A stretch of 64,000 bases of DNA from Paraburkholderia kirstenboschensis (GTDB lineage: Bacteria; Pseudomonadota; Gammaproteobacteria; Burkholderiales; Burkholderiaceae), in the NCBI RefSeq assembly GCF_904848585.1, contig NZ_CAJHCR010000007.1, positions 1 through 64,000 of the forward strand, given 5' to 3'. Within the stretch, counting starts at the first letter, position 1. The number at the start of each line of letters is the position of its first letter. A program made the translations under genes and the position numbers. This document shows positions 33,428 through 42,918 of the stretch, one piece after another. The notes under the pieces were generated by a model. The model was not told the origin of the DNA and searched no databases. It was given only the letters and a program-made list of their open reading frames with translations.

Positions 33428-34983
33428 GCGGCACTCGCTGCGGTTGGGTTCGGGACTCGCTGCACGGGACGGATAGCGGCGCTGAGAATGTCTTCCTGCG
33501 TGAGGCCGTCGTTGACGAAATCGCCACGCAATTCGCCCTCGCCGATCACCAGCACGCGATCGCTAATGCCGAGTACTTCAGGCAATTCCGACGACACCAT
33601 CACGATCGACATGCCGCGCTGCGCCAGTTGAAAGATGAGTTTGTAGATTTCGAATTTAGCGCCAACGTCGACCCCGCGTGTGGGTTCGTCGAGGATCAGT
33701 ACTTTCGGGTCGGTCAGCAGCATTCGCGTAAGTACGGCCTTCTGCTGATTGCCGCCGGAAAGACTCGCGATCGACAACATCGGATGCGCGGCGCGCACTG
33801 AAAGCCGCTTCATCTCCGTGTGAATCGTGTCGAGTTCGGCGGCCGAATCGATACGTCCTCCGGAAGAAAAGCGCCGCAGAACCGCGAGCGTAATGTTGTG
33901 GCCGACACTTAGACCAGGCACGATGCCATGACGCTTCCGGTCTTCAGGCACCATGCCGATGCCCGCGCGAATCGCGTCGATCGGCGCGCGAATCTTCACG
34001 GTCTTGCCTTCCATTACGACCGTCGCCTCGCTCACGCCAGGATAAGCGCCGAAGATCGCCTGCATCAATTCCGTGCGGCCAGCGCCGACCAGACCCGCCA
34101 CGCCGAGAATCTCGCCGCGCCGCAATGCGAACGACACATCGCTTACGCGCTTGCGGCGCGGATTCGTTACGTCGAAACAGGTTACGTTGCGCGCTTCGAA
34201 AATGACATCGCCGATCGGATGCGGTTCGCGCGGAAACAGGTTCTTGATCTCGCGGCCGACCATCAACGAAATGATGCGGTCCGTAGTGAGCGCATGCATT
34301 GGCTCGGTGGCGACATGCCGTCCGTCGCGAATCACGCTAATCGTGTCGCAAACCGCGGCGACCTCGTCGAGCTTGTGCGAGATGTAGACGCAGGCTACGC
34401 CGCGCCGCTTCAAATCGCGCACGATGTCGAGCAAGATCGCAATCTCGGAGGAAGTCAGCGATGATGACGGTTCATCGAGAATCAGCAGCTTCGCCTGCTT
34501 GTTCAGCGCCTTGGCAATTTCGATCAACTGCTGATGGCCGCCGCCATAATTCATCACGGGTTGCGCCGCGTTGATTCCGCTAATGCCGAGTTCGCGCAGC
34601 AATTCGTCGGCGCGCTGGTACATCGCCGCGTAGTTCATACGGCCGCCCGGCAGGGTTATTTCATTGCCGAGAAAGATGTTTTCCGCTACCGACAACTCGG
34701 GCACCAGCATCAACTCCTGGTGAATGATGATGATGCCGGCGCGTTCGGTGTCGCGTATGCTCGTTGCCTTGAGAGGCTTGCCTTCCCAGGTTATTTCGCC
34801 ATCCCAGGTACCGTGCGGATATACACCGGACAGTACTTTCATCAGCGTGGATTTGCCTGCGCCGTTCTCGCCGCACAAGCCGACGCACTCGCCCGGCGAG
34901 ACCGTCAGGTCGATGCCGTCGAGTGCTTTTACGCCTGAAAACGCTTTGACGATGTTGCGCATCGTCAGTAACGGTTGCGTCAT
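33424..34983 (-). CDS. xylG: XylG, xylose ABC transporter ATPase
   Basis: A 519-aa duplicated ABC ATPase of the sugar (Mgl/Rbs/Xyl) type. The N-terminal half has Walker A GENGAGKSTLMK and Walker B LLILDEPSSSL. The C-terminal half has the degenerate P-loop GLVGAGRTELMQ, signature LSGGNQQKAVLTR and Walker B VLILDEPTRGVD. It energises XylH. It lies 80 nt after xylF and overlaps xylH by four bases. Confidence 0.95.
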   Translation of the reverse strand: MTQPLLTMRNIVKAFSGVKALDGIDLTVSPGECVGLCGENGAGKSTLMKVLSGVYPHGTWDGEITWEGKPLKATSIRDTERAGIIIIHQELMLVPELSVAENIFLGNEITLPGGRMNYAAMYQRADELLRELGISGINAAQPVMNYGGGHQQLIEIAKALNKQAKLLILDEPSSSLTSSEIAILLDIVRDLKRRGVACVYISHKLDEVAAVCDTISVIRDGRHVATEPMHALTTDRIISLMVGREIKNLFPREPHPIGDVIFEARNVTCFDVTNPRRKRVSDVSFALRRGEILGVAGLVGAGRTELMQAIFGAYPGVSEATVVMEGKTVKIRAPIDAIRAGIGMVPEDRKRHGIVPGLSVGHNITLAVLRRFSSGGRIDSAAELDTIHTEMKRLSVRAAHPMLSIASLSGGNQQKAVLTRMLLTDPKVLILDEPTRGVDVGAKFEIYKLIFQLAQRGMSIVMVSSELPEVLGISDRVLVIGEGELRGDFVNDGLTQEDILSAAIRPVQRVPNPTAASAA

Positions 34984-35063
34984 TCGCTATGCCTCGCTGC
35001 AGGGCGCGCGTTCATGCCGATACGCTGCCGCATGTATCGGCGCGAAGCGCGCGCACGTTACGC

Positions 35064-36092
35064 TCATTGGCTCGCGAGCTGGGCCTGGGTGTAGAAGCCG
35101 TCCTTGATGACCACATCCACGTTGCTCTTCGTGAGCAACGTAGGCTGCAGCAGCACCGTGTCCACCTTCTTCTTCCCGTTGTCGTATTGCGCATTGAAGG
35201 CAGGCTTCTCACCCTTGGCCAGTGCCACCGAGAGCTTTGCCGCTTCGCCGGCAATCAGCTTCAGCGGTTTGTAGACGGTCATGGTCTGCGTGCCCGCAAT
35301 GAGCCGCTTGACCGCCGCGAGGTCGGCGTCCTGACCCGATACGGGTACCTTGCCCGCCATGTGCTGCGCAGCCAGCGCCTGGATCGCGCCGCCGGCGGTT
35401 CCGTCGTTCGACGCAACGATTGCGTCGATCTTGTTGTTGTTGGCGGTCAGTGCGTCTTCGACGATGCGCAGCGCCGTGGACGCGCTCCACTCCGGCACCC
35501 ACTGCTGCCCCACTAGCTTGATATCGCCTTTGTCGATGGCCGGCTTCAACACCTTGAGCTGCCCTTCGCGCAGCATCTTCGCGTTGTTGTCGGTCGGCGC
35601 GCCGCCAAGCAGGAAGTAGTTGCCCTTCGGTTGCGCTTTATAAACACCTTCCGCCTGCAGTTCGCCCACCTTCTCGTTATCGAACGAAATATAGGCGTCA
35701 ACGTCGGCGTCGAGAATCAGGCGGTCATATGAAACCACCTTGATGCCCGCCTTTCTCGCTTCGGCGACTACGTTGCCAAGCGTCTTGGAATTGAACGGCA
35801 CGATCACGATGACATCGACGCCGCGCGAGATCAGGTTCTCGATCTGCGAGATTTGCCGCGCCTCGCTAGCATCGGCGGATTGCACGGACACTTTCGCGCC
35901 GAGCTTTTCTGCAGCCGCGACGAAATAGTCACGGTCGCGCGACCAGCGTTCGACGCGCAGGTCGTCGATACAGAAGCCGATCTCCGGGTGATCCTTGCTG
36001 GCATGCGCAAGCGGCGCCGCAAGCGACAGGCTGGCCAGCACCGCTCCACATACGAGCGAACTCAGTACAGTACGACGTGTTGCGAATTTCAT
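35064..36092 (-). CDS. xylF: XylF, periplasmic D-xylose-binding protein
   Basis: A 342-aa periplasmic binding protein with signal peptide (residues ~1-28, cleavage near AHAS). XylF motifs include IGFCIDDLRVERWSRDRDYF, VIVIVPFNSKTLGNVV and YDRLILDADVDAYISFDNEKVG. It delivers D-xylose to XylGH. The start at 36092 is preceded by GGAGA; the upstream in-frame extension lacks support. It lies 142 nt after xylA in the same direction. Confidence 0.96.
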   Translation of the reverse strand: MKFATRRTVLSSLVCGAVLASLSLAAPLAHASKDHPEIGFCIDDLRVERWSRDRDYFVAAAEKLGAKVSVQSADASEARQISQIENLISRGVDVIVIVPFNSKTLGNVVAEARKAGIKVVSYDRLILDADVDAYISFDNEKVGELQAEGVYKAQPKGNYFLLGGAPTDNNAKMLREGQLKVLKPAIDKGDIKLVGQQWVPEWSASTALRIVEDALTANNNKIDAIVASNDGTAGGAIQALAAQHMAGKVPVSGQDADLAAVKRLIAGTQTMTVYKPLKLIAGEAAKLSVALAKGEKPAFNAQYDNGKKKVDTVLLQPTLLTKSNVDVVIKDGFYTQAQLASQ

Positions 36093-36234
36093 CTCTGTCT
36101 CCTTCTTCTGATAGCCGGAATTCCGGATTGGACGGCCTGCGCTGCGAGCCGCAGGTCCGGACAAGCGACAACCCAAAGCTTTTTTATTCGCGCGGTATAT
36201 GTCCGCGCGTTTTATTCAAGTGCAACAGTGCTCT

Positions 36235-37557
36235 TCAGCGTCCGCTATAGATCGCCTGATTGACGATGTTTTCCATGCGCTCCTGCTGGCCGCTCGTGTG
36301 CCGCGGGTTCAGATCGCGCGATAGCGCGTCGGTGGCGAGCGCCGACAGCGAGTAGTCGCCCGAAAGAATCTTGCGTCCAAACTCGGCCTCCCAGCCCGCA
36401 TAACGCTGACGCTTGAATTGGTCGAGACGGTCGTTTTCGATCAGCACGGCTGCGCGTTCGACGGCGAGCGCGAGGTTATCGATAGCGCCGATGTGACCGT
36501 AAAACAGATCTTCGGGATCGACACTTTGCCGACGCACTTTCGAGTCGAAGTTCATGCCGCCCGTGGTGAACCCGCCGTGCTTGAGGATTTCATAAAACGC
36601 GAGCGTCAGTTCTTCCACACTATTTGGGAATTGATCGGTATCCCAGCCGTTTTGCGGGTCGCCGCGATTGGCGTCTACGCTACCGAAGATATCGAGCGCA
36701 TAGGCCGTCGCGATCTCGTGATGAAACGAGTGACCCGCAAGCGTCGCATGATTCGCCTCGATGTTCACGCGAATCTCTTTCGCAAGCCCATATTGCAGCA
36801 GAAATCCATGCACGCTCGCGACATCGTAATCGTATTGATGCTTGGTCGGCTCCTGCGGTTTCGGCTCAATCAGCAGTGAGCCTTTGAAGCCGATCTTATG
36901 CGCATGGTCCACGACCATATGCAGGAAGCGCGCGAGTTGATCGCGTTCGCGCACGAGATCGGTATTGAGCAGCGTGTCGTAGCCTTCGCGTCCGCCCCAC
37001 AACACATAGTTCTCGCCGCCGAGCCTTTGTGTGGCGTCGAGTGCATGGCGTACCTGTGTCGCGGCAAACGCGAATACTTCTGGATCTGGGCTCGTGGCCG
37101 CGCCCGCAGCATAACGCGGATGGGAGAACAGGTTGGCCGTGCCCCACAGCAGCTTGATACCGGTGTCTTGCTGTTTGCGCGCGAGGTAGTCCACTATGCG
37201 GGAAAAGTTCTCGCTGTATTCTTTCAGGCTGGTACCTTCGGGCGCTACGTCGGTATCGTGGAACGTGTAGTACGGCGTGCTCAGCTTCGAAAAGAATTCG
37301 AACGCGGCATCCGCTTTCAGATGCGCCATTTCCATTGCGTCGCCAGCCTGCTGCCAGGGGCGCTTGAATGTGCCCTGACCGAAAATGTCGACACCCGGCC
37401 AGACAAACGTATGCCAGTAGCACACCGCAATGCGCAAATGTTCTTCGAGCGTTTTACCGAGGACTTTTCTGTTCTTGTCGTAGTGACGGTACGCAAGCGG
37501 GTTGTCCGATTGCGGGCCTTCATAACGGATCTCGGGAATGTGTTCGAAGTAGGACAT
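36235..37557 (-). CDS. xylA: XylA, xylose isomerase
   Basis: A 440-aa type II xylose isomerase that converts D-xylose to D-xylulose. Catalytic and metal-binding segments are visible: FHDTDVAPEG (His/Asp pair), LWGGREGYDTLLNTD, LIEPKPQEPTKHQYDYD (metal Glu and Lys), NIEANHATLAGHSFHHE and GSVDANRGDPQNGWDTDQFP. It is the first gene of the operon. The start at 37557 (MSYFEH) follows GGAGACG. No xylulokinase (xylB) is present nearby, so it must be encoded elsewhere. Confidence 0.97.
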   Translation of the reverse strand: MSYFEHIPEIRYEGPQSDNPLAYRHYDKNRKVLGKTLEEHLRIAVCYWHTFVWPGVDIFGQGTFKRPWQQAGDAMEMAHLKADAAFEFFSKLSTPYYTFHDTDVAPEGTSLKEYSENFSRIVDYLARKQQDTGIKLLWGTANLFSHPRYAAGAATSPDPEVFAFAATQVRHALDATQRLGGENYVLWGGREGYDTLLNTDLVRERDQLARFLHMVVDHAHKIGFKGSLLIEPKPQEPTKHQYDYDVASVHGFLLQYGLAKEIRVNIEANHATLAGHSFHHEIATAYALDIFGSVDANRGDPQNGWDTDQFPNSVEELTLAFYEILKHGGFTTGGMNFDSKVRRQSVDPEDLFYGHIGAIDNLALAVERAAVLIENDRLDQFKRQRYAGWEAEFGRKILSGDYSLSALATDALSRDLNPRHTSGQQERMENIVNQAIYSGR

Positions 37558-37574
37558 CAGCGTCTCCAGTATTT

Positions 37575-37587
37575 GTTGCACTGCAAC
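37575..37587. promoter_or_regulatory. Palindrome in the xylA leader
   Basis: GTTGCA-C-TGCAAC is a perfect 13-bp palindrome 18 nt upstream of the xylA start codon. It shares TTGCAC/TGCAA with the dyad at 37706-37721 in the same divergent region, so both may be regulator sites. Confidence 0.4.
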
Positions 37588-37705
37588 CCGTGCGACGTGG
37601 CCGCGCCGGTCGATAAGGTGACGCCATGCTGCCGCTTGCGGGAAGCATCGACAATTGCGAAATTGCGCAGCGTGCTTGATGTTTCTTACCGCCCGCGATT
37701 TTGTT

Positions 37706-37721
37706 TTGCACCGGTGTGCAA
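37706..37721. promoter_or_regulatory. Dyad in the xylA-xylR divergent region
   Basis: TTGCAC-CGGT-GTGCAA is a perfect inverted repeat with 6-bp arms, lying 125 nt from xylR and 149 nt from xylA. AATTGCGAAATTGCGC (37653-37668) nearby contains a direct repeat typical of AraC-family sites. XylR or a catabolite regulator could bind here. Confidence 0.4.
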
Positions 37722-37845
37722 TTCGCGGCCTAGAATAACCGGACGCTTAAAAACATCGAACCAGAGAAAGACGCTATAGCGCCCACTCTGTCGACATAGG
37801 AGACAAAGGCTTTGCGGGTTTAACTATCCGCATGCCGCGCACGCC

Positions 37846-39069
37846 ATGACCCGTCCGCAAACACCACAGACGACCCATCGGATCGCGCTGCTGTTCAACG
37901 CGAACAAGGTCTACGATCGCGAGATCATTACCGGCATTGGTAACTACCTGCTCTCCACGCGCGTGGCGTGGGATCTCTTTCTGGAAGAAGATTTTCGCTG
38001 CCGTTTGACGGGTATCGAACGCTTTGACGGCGACGGCATCATTGCGGATTTCGATGACCCCGCCGTGAGTGAAGCATTGCGCGATTGTCCATTGCCGGTG
38101 GTCGCGGTGGGATCGTCGTTCGAAGACCCGGCACAGTACCCTCCGGACTTACCCTATATCGCGACCGATAACAGCAAACTCGTTTCGCTGGCTTATACGC
38201 ATCTGATTGGCGCGGGCCTCGAACACTTTGCGCTGTACAGCTTGCCGCAAGCGCAAGAGAACCGCTGGGCGCAGCAGCGCGAACTTGCATTCGCCCATCT
38301 GCGCAGCGCGGACGGACACAGCGCCGGGCAGATCCAGGGCGAGATTTATCGCGGACTGTCTACCAGCGCGCCTTCATGGAACCAGGCGACCGAACAATTG
38401 ACCGCGTGGCTGCGCGAATTGCCGAAGCCCGTCGGCATTATCGCCGTGACCGATGCGCGCGCGCGCCATTTGCTGCAAGCGTGCTTGATCGCAGGCATTC
38501 CGGTACCGGAGGAAGTCGCGATCATCGGCATCGACAACGACCCGCTCACGCGGACGCTCACACGCATTCCGCTTTCCTCTGTGATACAGGGTACGGAAGA
38601 AATGGGGCGCACCGCGGCTCACCTTCTGCATCAGATGCTGCGCGGTGCGCGCTTTCCTGGGCGGCGCATTCTCGTGCCGCCCGTCGGCATCAACGTGCTC
38701 GAGTCGACAAGACACCAACCGCTCGCGAGTCCCTATGTGATGCGCGCGCGGCATTTCATCCGTCAGTACGCGTGCCAGGGCATTCGCACCGAACAGGTGG
38801 CCGATTACGTGGGCGTGTCGCGCTCGTCGCTGGAAGAGTACTTTCGACGCGAGCGAAAGTGCACCGTGCATCAGGAAATCTTGCGCCATAAACTCGATGT
38901 CGCAAAGGCGCTGCTTGCGAAGCGCGATGCGTCGAGTGCGGAAGTAGCGATACGTTGCGGCTTCACGTCGCTGCAATACATGTATGCGGTTTTTCGGCGT
39001 GAACTCGGGTGCACGCCGCGCGAGTACCAGGATCGCGTGAACGCGACTCAGGCTTCCACGCCAGGCTGA
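37846..39069 (+). CDS. xylR: XylR, AraC-family xylose regulator with LacI-type sensor domain
   Basis: A 407-aa regulator. Residues ~10-285 form a periplasmic-binding-protein-like sugar sensor (RIALLFNANKVYDREIITGI at the start, then GIDNDPLTRTLTRIPLSSV). Residues ~300-400 form the AraC DNA-binding domain with two helix-turn-helices (TEQVADYVGVSRSSLEEYFRR and SSAEVAIRCGFTSLQYMYAVF). This is the E. coli XylR architecture: xylose binding activates xylA and xylF transcription. It is divergent from xylA. Confidence 0.95.
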   Translation: MTRPQTPQTTHRIALLFNANKVYDREIITGIGNYLLSTRVAWDLFLEEDFRCRLTGIERFDGDGIIADFDDPAVSEALRDCPLPVVAVGSSFEDPAQYPPDLPYIATDNSKLVSLAYTHLIGAGLEHFALYSLPQAQENRWAQQRELAFAHLRSADGHSAGQIQGEIYRGLSTSAPSWNQATEQLTAWLRELPKPVGIIAVTDARARHLLQACLIAGIPVPEEVAIIGIDNDPLTRTLTRIPLSSVIQGTEEMGRTAAHLLHQMLRGARFPGRRILVPPVGINVLESTRHQPLASPYVMRARHFIRQYACQGIRTEQVADYVGVSRSSLEEYFRRERKCTVHQEILRHKLDVAKALLAKRDASSAEVAIRCGFTSLQYMYAVFRRELGCTPREYQDRVNATQASTPG

Positions 39070-39103
39070 GCATGCCTTTACTTTTCAAATTTTTATCGAC
39101 GAC

Positions 39104-40186
39104 ATGATCAGCACCGCACAACTTTCATCCGAGCCGTGGGGCACGCTTAATGGCGGCGATCCGGTACGGCTCTTCACGCTGCGCAACGCGCACGGCATGA
39201 AGATCGCAATCAGCGACCTGGGCGCGACGCTCGTTTCGTGGCATGCACCAGATCGCACGGGGCGTCTCGGCGATATTCTGCTCGGGCATGACACGCCGGC
39301 CGAGTATGTCGCGGCCACGACTTATATGGGCGGGCTGATCGGCCGCTGGGCGAACCGCATTGCCGATGCACGTTTTACGCTCGATGGCATCGAGTACACG
39401 CTCGACCGCAACGAAGGAGCGAACCTGCTGCATGGGGGAAGCGTGGGTTTCCATCGTGCGATATGGGATGTCAGCGAGGACAACGGATCGCTGCTCATGC
39501 GGCTCGACTCGCCGGAAGGCGACGCCGGTTTTCCAGGCAACGTGACCACGCAAGTGCGATATATGCTCGACGATGACGGCACGTTGACCATCGAATACGA
39601 AGCCGTTACCGACGCCGCGACGCCGCTGAACCTGACAAGTCATGCGTACTTCAATCTGACTGGCCGCCCAGGCGCGGATATTCGCGGACACATGCTGTCT
39701 ATAGACGCGGATCAGTTCTTCGAAGTCGATGCAGCGATGATTCCATGCAAGCTCGCGGATGTAGCGGGTAATGCATTCGACTTCCGGCAGAGCGCGCCGA
39801 TCGGCGCCCGCCTCGACTGGCCGCACGGACAACTCGTGCAAGCGGGCGGCTTCGATCATTGCTACGTGCTGCGCGATTCGGCCGGTGGCGACAATCCGGC
39901 GGACAGCGTGCGCGAAGTCGCCTGTCTTTACGATCCAGCCAGCGGCCGGGAATTGACGGTGTCAACCGATCAGCGTGGCCTGCAGTTTTACAGCGGTAAC
40001 TGGTTGAAAGGAGACGCGGGACGCGGCGGAGTTGCTTATCAGGCACATGCAGGGCTTTGTCTCGAAGCTGGCGGCTTTCCGAACCAGGTGAACATGCCGA
40101 CGGAACAGGGCGATGTAATCGTTCGAGCAGGCGACACCTACCGGCAAGTGACCGCGTATAAGATCGACGTGCGCCACGGCGTTTGA
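39104..40186 (+). CDS. galM: GalM, aldose 1-epimerase
   Basis: A 360-aa mutarotase that interconverts alpha and beta anomers of aldoses, here probably xylose, arabinose or glucose, supplying the anomer used by XylA. The catalytic His is in TSHAYFNLTG and the catalytic Glu in LCLEAGGFPNQVN. The sugar-binding N-terminal blocks GGLIGRWANRIADARF and NLLHGG are present. It lies 34 nt after xylR in the same direction and is likely co-transcribed. Confidence 0.95.
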   Translation: MISTAQLSSEPWGTLNGGDPVRLFTLRNAHGMKIAISDLGATLVSWHAPDRTGRLGDILLGHDTPAEYVAATTYMGGLIGRWANRIADARFTLDGIEYTLDRNEGANLLHGGSVGFHRAIWDVSEDNGSLLMRLDSPEGDAGFPGNVTTQVRYMLDDDGTLTIEYEAVTDAATPLNLTSHAYFNLTGRPGADIRGHMLSIDADQFFEVDAAMIPCKLADVAGNAFDFRQSAPIGARLDWPHGQLVQAGGFDHCYVLRDSAGGDNPADSVREVACLYDPASGRELTVSTDQRGLQFYSGNWLKGDAGRGGVAYQAHAGLCLEAGGFPNQVNMPTEQGDVIVRAGDTYRQVTAYKIDVRHGV

Positions 40187-40360
40187 CGAACTGCCTTCAT
40201 TCTTTACGCCGTCGATTACAGCACGCCGACTTATCATTTTCTGGAAGAGTGAATTACCGTATTGTGGGTTTACCCTGTAGTAAGGGCTTCCTAGAATCCA
40301 CGCATGGTGCCCGACGATCCGCCGCGGCATCTGAGAACATCATGCCCGGAGGGAAGCATC

Positions 40361-40654
40361 ATGAAATCGCTTATCAAAACAGTCGCGCTGGTTGTCGTTC
40401 TGGCCGCGCCAGTTGCCTCGTTTGCACAGTCGGCGCAGCCGCTCACGCGCGCTGAAGTAAAGGCTCAGCTGAAGCAGGTCGAGCAGGCGGGATACAACCC
40501 GGCGGTTGCGGAGAATGCGAATTATCCTGCCGACATTCAGGCGGCCGAGGCTCGCATTGCTACACAAAATGCCATCGCTCAAAGCGACACCACGGGCTAC
40601 GGTTCTGCGGCTACGGGTTCGTCGCAAACAGGGACTCCTGCGCCGGCTAAGTGA
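40361..40654 (+). CDS. DUF4148 small exported protein
   Basis: A 97-aa protein with signal peptide (residues ~1-22, cleavage after SFA) and the DUF4148 pattern LTRAEVKAQLKQVEQAGYNPA followed by YPADIQAAEARIA. DUF4148 proteins are abundant in Burkholderiaceae and of unknown function. The start at 40361 follows GGAGGG with good spacing. The last ~25 residues are Ser/Thr/Gly/Ala-rich. Confidence 0.88.
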   Translation: MKSLIKTVALVVVLAAPVASFAQSAQPLTRAEVKAQLKQVEQAGYNPAVAENANYPADIQAAEARIATQNAIAQSDTTGYGSAATGSSQTGTPAPAK

Positions 40655-40781
40655 GCGTTGAGCTGTTGCGCTATGGCCGGTTGCGGGCCTCGGTTGCTAT
40701 CGCGCGGGAGCTTTGGAGCCGTGCGACTCCCTCTCTTCAGTCTCTTCCGCTTAAGATGATCGCTCGCAAACAGGAGCGGTC

Positions 40782-41162
40782 ATGGGTTCATCCGTTAAGA
40801 ATTCTCTGCTGTGGGTCTTCGAGCCCTTCGAGGACGATCCCGGCTTTATGAGGAAGCGCTTATTCGGCTTCGAAGCGGCTTATGTGGATGGCTTGCTATG
40901 CCTTGCGGTCGGCGACGGCGAGGAGCCTTGGAATGGACTGCTGGTGTGTACGTCGCGTGATCGGCACGCAGATCTTACTCGCGAGTTTGGGCAACTCGCG
41001 CCGCATCCCGTGCTCGGCAAATGGCTTTATTTGTCGCAGCGGGAGGAGGAGTTCGAGCAGGTCGCTCGCGTTGTTGTCGAGGTTGTTAAGAGGCGAGATT
41101 CGAGAGTGGGAGTTGAGCCGGGCGTCAGGAAGAAAAGGGCAAAGACGGTGATTGGCAGTTGA
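40782..41162 (+). CDS. Hypothetical protein, possibly TfoX-N-like
   Basis: A 126-aa cytosolic protein. The segment KRLFGFEAAYVDGLLCLAVGD faintly resembles the TfoX N-terminal fold (M-F-G-G-x-G-x-Y-x-D-G-x-x-F), and the C-terminus is basic (RRDSRVGVEPGVRKKRAK). AGGAG precedes the ATG at suitable distance. No neighbour suggests a role. Its stop codon lies inside the left arm of a strong terminator (41160-41196). Confidence 0.65.
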   Translation: MGSSVKNSLLWVFEPFEDDPGFMRKRLFGFEAAYVDGLLCLAVGDGEEPWNGLLVCTSRDRHADLTREFGQLAPHPVLGKWLYLSQREEEFEQVARVVVEVVKRRDSRVGVEPGVRKKRAKTVIGS

Positions 41163-41196
41163 AGCTCGCAGCGCCTGGCGGGCGCTGCGAGCTTCA
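41160..41196. terminator. Bidirectional 16-bp stem terminator
   Basis: TGAAGCTCGCAGCGCC and its exact complement GGCGCTGCGAGCTTCA, separated by TGGCG, are followed by GTGTCTTTCTT. It sits in the 43-bp gap between two converging genes and begins with the stop codon of the left one. Confidence 0.85.
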
Positions 41197-41205
41197 GTGT
41201 CTTTC

Positions 41206-42918
41206 TTATTTCAACAAGCCGAACACCGCCACGCCGTTGGTTGTGCCCACGTACACGTGGCCGTGCGCGATCATAGGCGTAATGAACTTGTTTCCCGCGC
41301 CGAATGTGTCTCTCGTACCGGACTGGTTACTGTTGTAGAGTTCCTGGCTGAGATCGCCGGCGTTGAAGGCGTGCAACGCGCCAACGGCGCCGTTCTCGGC
41401 GGCCCAAACAATCGCATTCGACGCGCCATTCGCCGAAACGCTCGGCGTCGCACCGGGATAAGGGAAGGTGCCGGGACTGCGCGATGCGGGGGTCGTTGCC
41501 AACAGTGCCGAGGTCACGGGAAACGCCTTGAGATTGTCGCCGACGGCGCCGAAATAGACGACGTGGTTGTAGTAAGCAGGCATGCCGAAAACGCCTCCTG
41601 GCAGTTGCCCGTCGATCTCCTGCCAGATCTGATTGGCGCTCGTGTTGAATTTGCCCATCGCATCGCGATTGACCACGTAGATCTTCGAATCTTTGCCCGC
41701 TCCCAAGGCGAGATGCCGAGTCGTGCCGCTTGCATCTGCCTGGTCCGGTAATACCAATGCTCCTCCCGATCCGAGATCTGCGTCCCTCGCCGATTGCGCG
41801 ACAGTGTCGAAAGTCGCGAAATAGTCGGCCACGCCGAGCCTCGGTGCCGTCGACAGTTTGAGGAAGGCGTTCCCATAGTCGCCTGCAATGGGAAAACCCT
41901 GCGCATTCAGCGTTGCGTCGAACGTGCCGTTCGCGTCGAGCAGGTACAGGAATGCGCCGTCGGATGCCATACCCGCACCGCTCATCCAGACCGATCCCTC
42001 ACTTCCGTTCGGCGTGAGGTTCAGTGCGCTTGTCTGCGAAAGCGTATCCGCGCTGTAGGCCATCACCCAACCGCCGTAAGTGCCCTGGTCGCAGTGCGAC
42101 GTCCATGCAAGATAGACATTCCCGTTCACGAGGGTTAGCGCCTGGCGCTCCGCATATTGCTGAGGGTCGAAAGCGGTGACACCGTTGCTGCTGTTCGCGC
42201 CCGTTCCAGGGTAGGTGGCCGCGATCTCGGTAGGACCGCCGAGCGCCTCCGCTCCTGTCACCAGATCTATTGCATGCAGGCGCTGATGGATGCCTCCGCT
42301 CGCGTCCTTGCTCATTGCGACCGCGTACAAGACGCCGGCCGTGCCGCGCGTGCGGTCGATAACCGGTGTGGACGTGATGCCGATTTCCGGTGTGATCTGA
42401 CCACAATGACGATCGTCGCTCGTCGTCTCGCCGGAGCCAAGCAGGGAGCGCTGCCAGAGTTGTGTATTGGTGTCCGCGTCGAATGCGTAAACGCTGGCGT
42501 GTTCAGTTACGACATAGACGACGTTGTGCGCAGTGCCGCCTATGGGCAGATTGCTAACGTAAAGCGGTTGAGCGTCGACCTTGCCGTCTGCCGCGAGGAA
42601 GGCAACCTTGCCGAATCCTGTCGCGTTAACGTTGGCGGGCGTCAGCGTTGTCTCTACAAGGTATTGTCCCGTACGGGCCAGGTCGTTGTGATACGTCAGA
42701 ACGTCGCTCGCAGTGGCTGTTGCACCGGAGCCCGATCCACCAGAGCCGGTCCCGCCGCCGCCCGTTCCGCCGGACCCGGTTCCGCCGTTCGTACTGCCTG
42801 TGCTGGAGTTGCTGCCCGAGCCGCCGCCACAGGCAATACAAAAGATGGCAAACAGGCCGGTCGACACTACCCGGCGCCAGGACAGCGCGCATTTGCGCAG
42901 GCACTTGTTGCGGTTCAT
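41206..42918 (-). CDS. Beta-propeller (PQQ-repeat-like) lipoprotein
   Basis: A 570-aa exported lipoprotein. The signal ends in FCIAC (lipid-accepting Cys), followed by a flexible Gly/Ser/Thr linker of about 45 residues and then a repeat domain. Blade-like segments contain VVYVVTEHASVYAFDADTN, LYAVAMSKD, KIYVVNRDAMG, VVYFGAVGDNLKAFPV and HVYVGTTNGVAVFG, a pattern of PQQ-type quinoprotein or outer-membrane propellers. No PQQ-dehydrogenase catalytic motif or haem site was seen. Function is unknown; a surface or periplasmic scaffold is likely. The start at 42918 follows GGGAGACG. Confidence 0.8.
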   Translation of the reverse strand: MNRNKCLRKCALSWRRVVSTGLFAIFCIACGGGSGSNSSTGSTNGGTGSGGTGGGGTGSGGSGSGATATASDVLTYHNDLARTGQYLVETTLTPANVNATGFGKVAFLAADGKVDAQPLYVSNLPIGGTAHNVVYVVTEHASVYAFDADTNTQLWQRSLLGSGETTSDDRHCGQITPEIGITSTPVIDRTRGTAGVLYAVAMSKDASGGIHQRLHAIDLVTGAEALGGPTEIAATYPGTGANSSNGVTAFDPQQYAERQALTLVNGNVYLAWTSHCDQGTYGGWVMAYSADTLSQTSALNLTPNGSEGSVWMSGAGMASDGAFLYLLDANGTFDATLNAQGFPIAGDYGNAFLKLSTAPRLGVADYFATFDTVAQSARDADLGSGGALVLPDQADASGTTRHLALGAGKDSKIYVVNRDAMGKFNTSANQIWQEIDGQLPGGVFGMPAYYNHVVYFGAVGDNLKAFPVTSALLATTPASRSPGTFPYPGATPSVSANGASNAIVWAAENGAVGALHAFNAGDLSQELYNSNQSGTRDTFGAGNKFITPMIAHGHVYVGTTNGVAVFGLLK

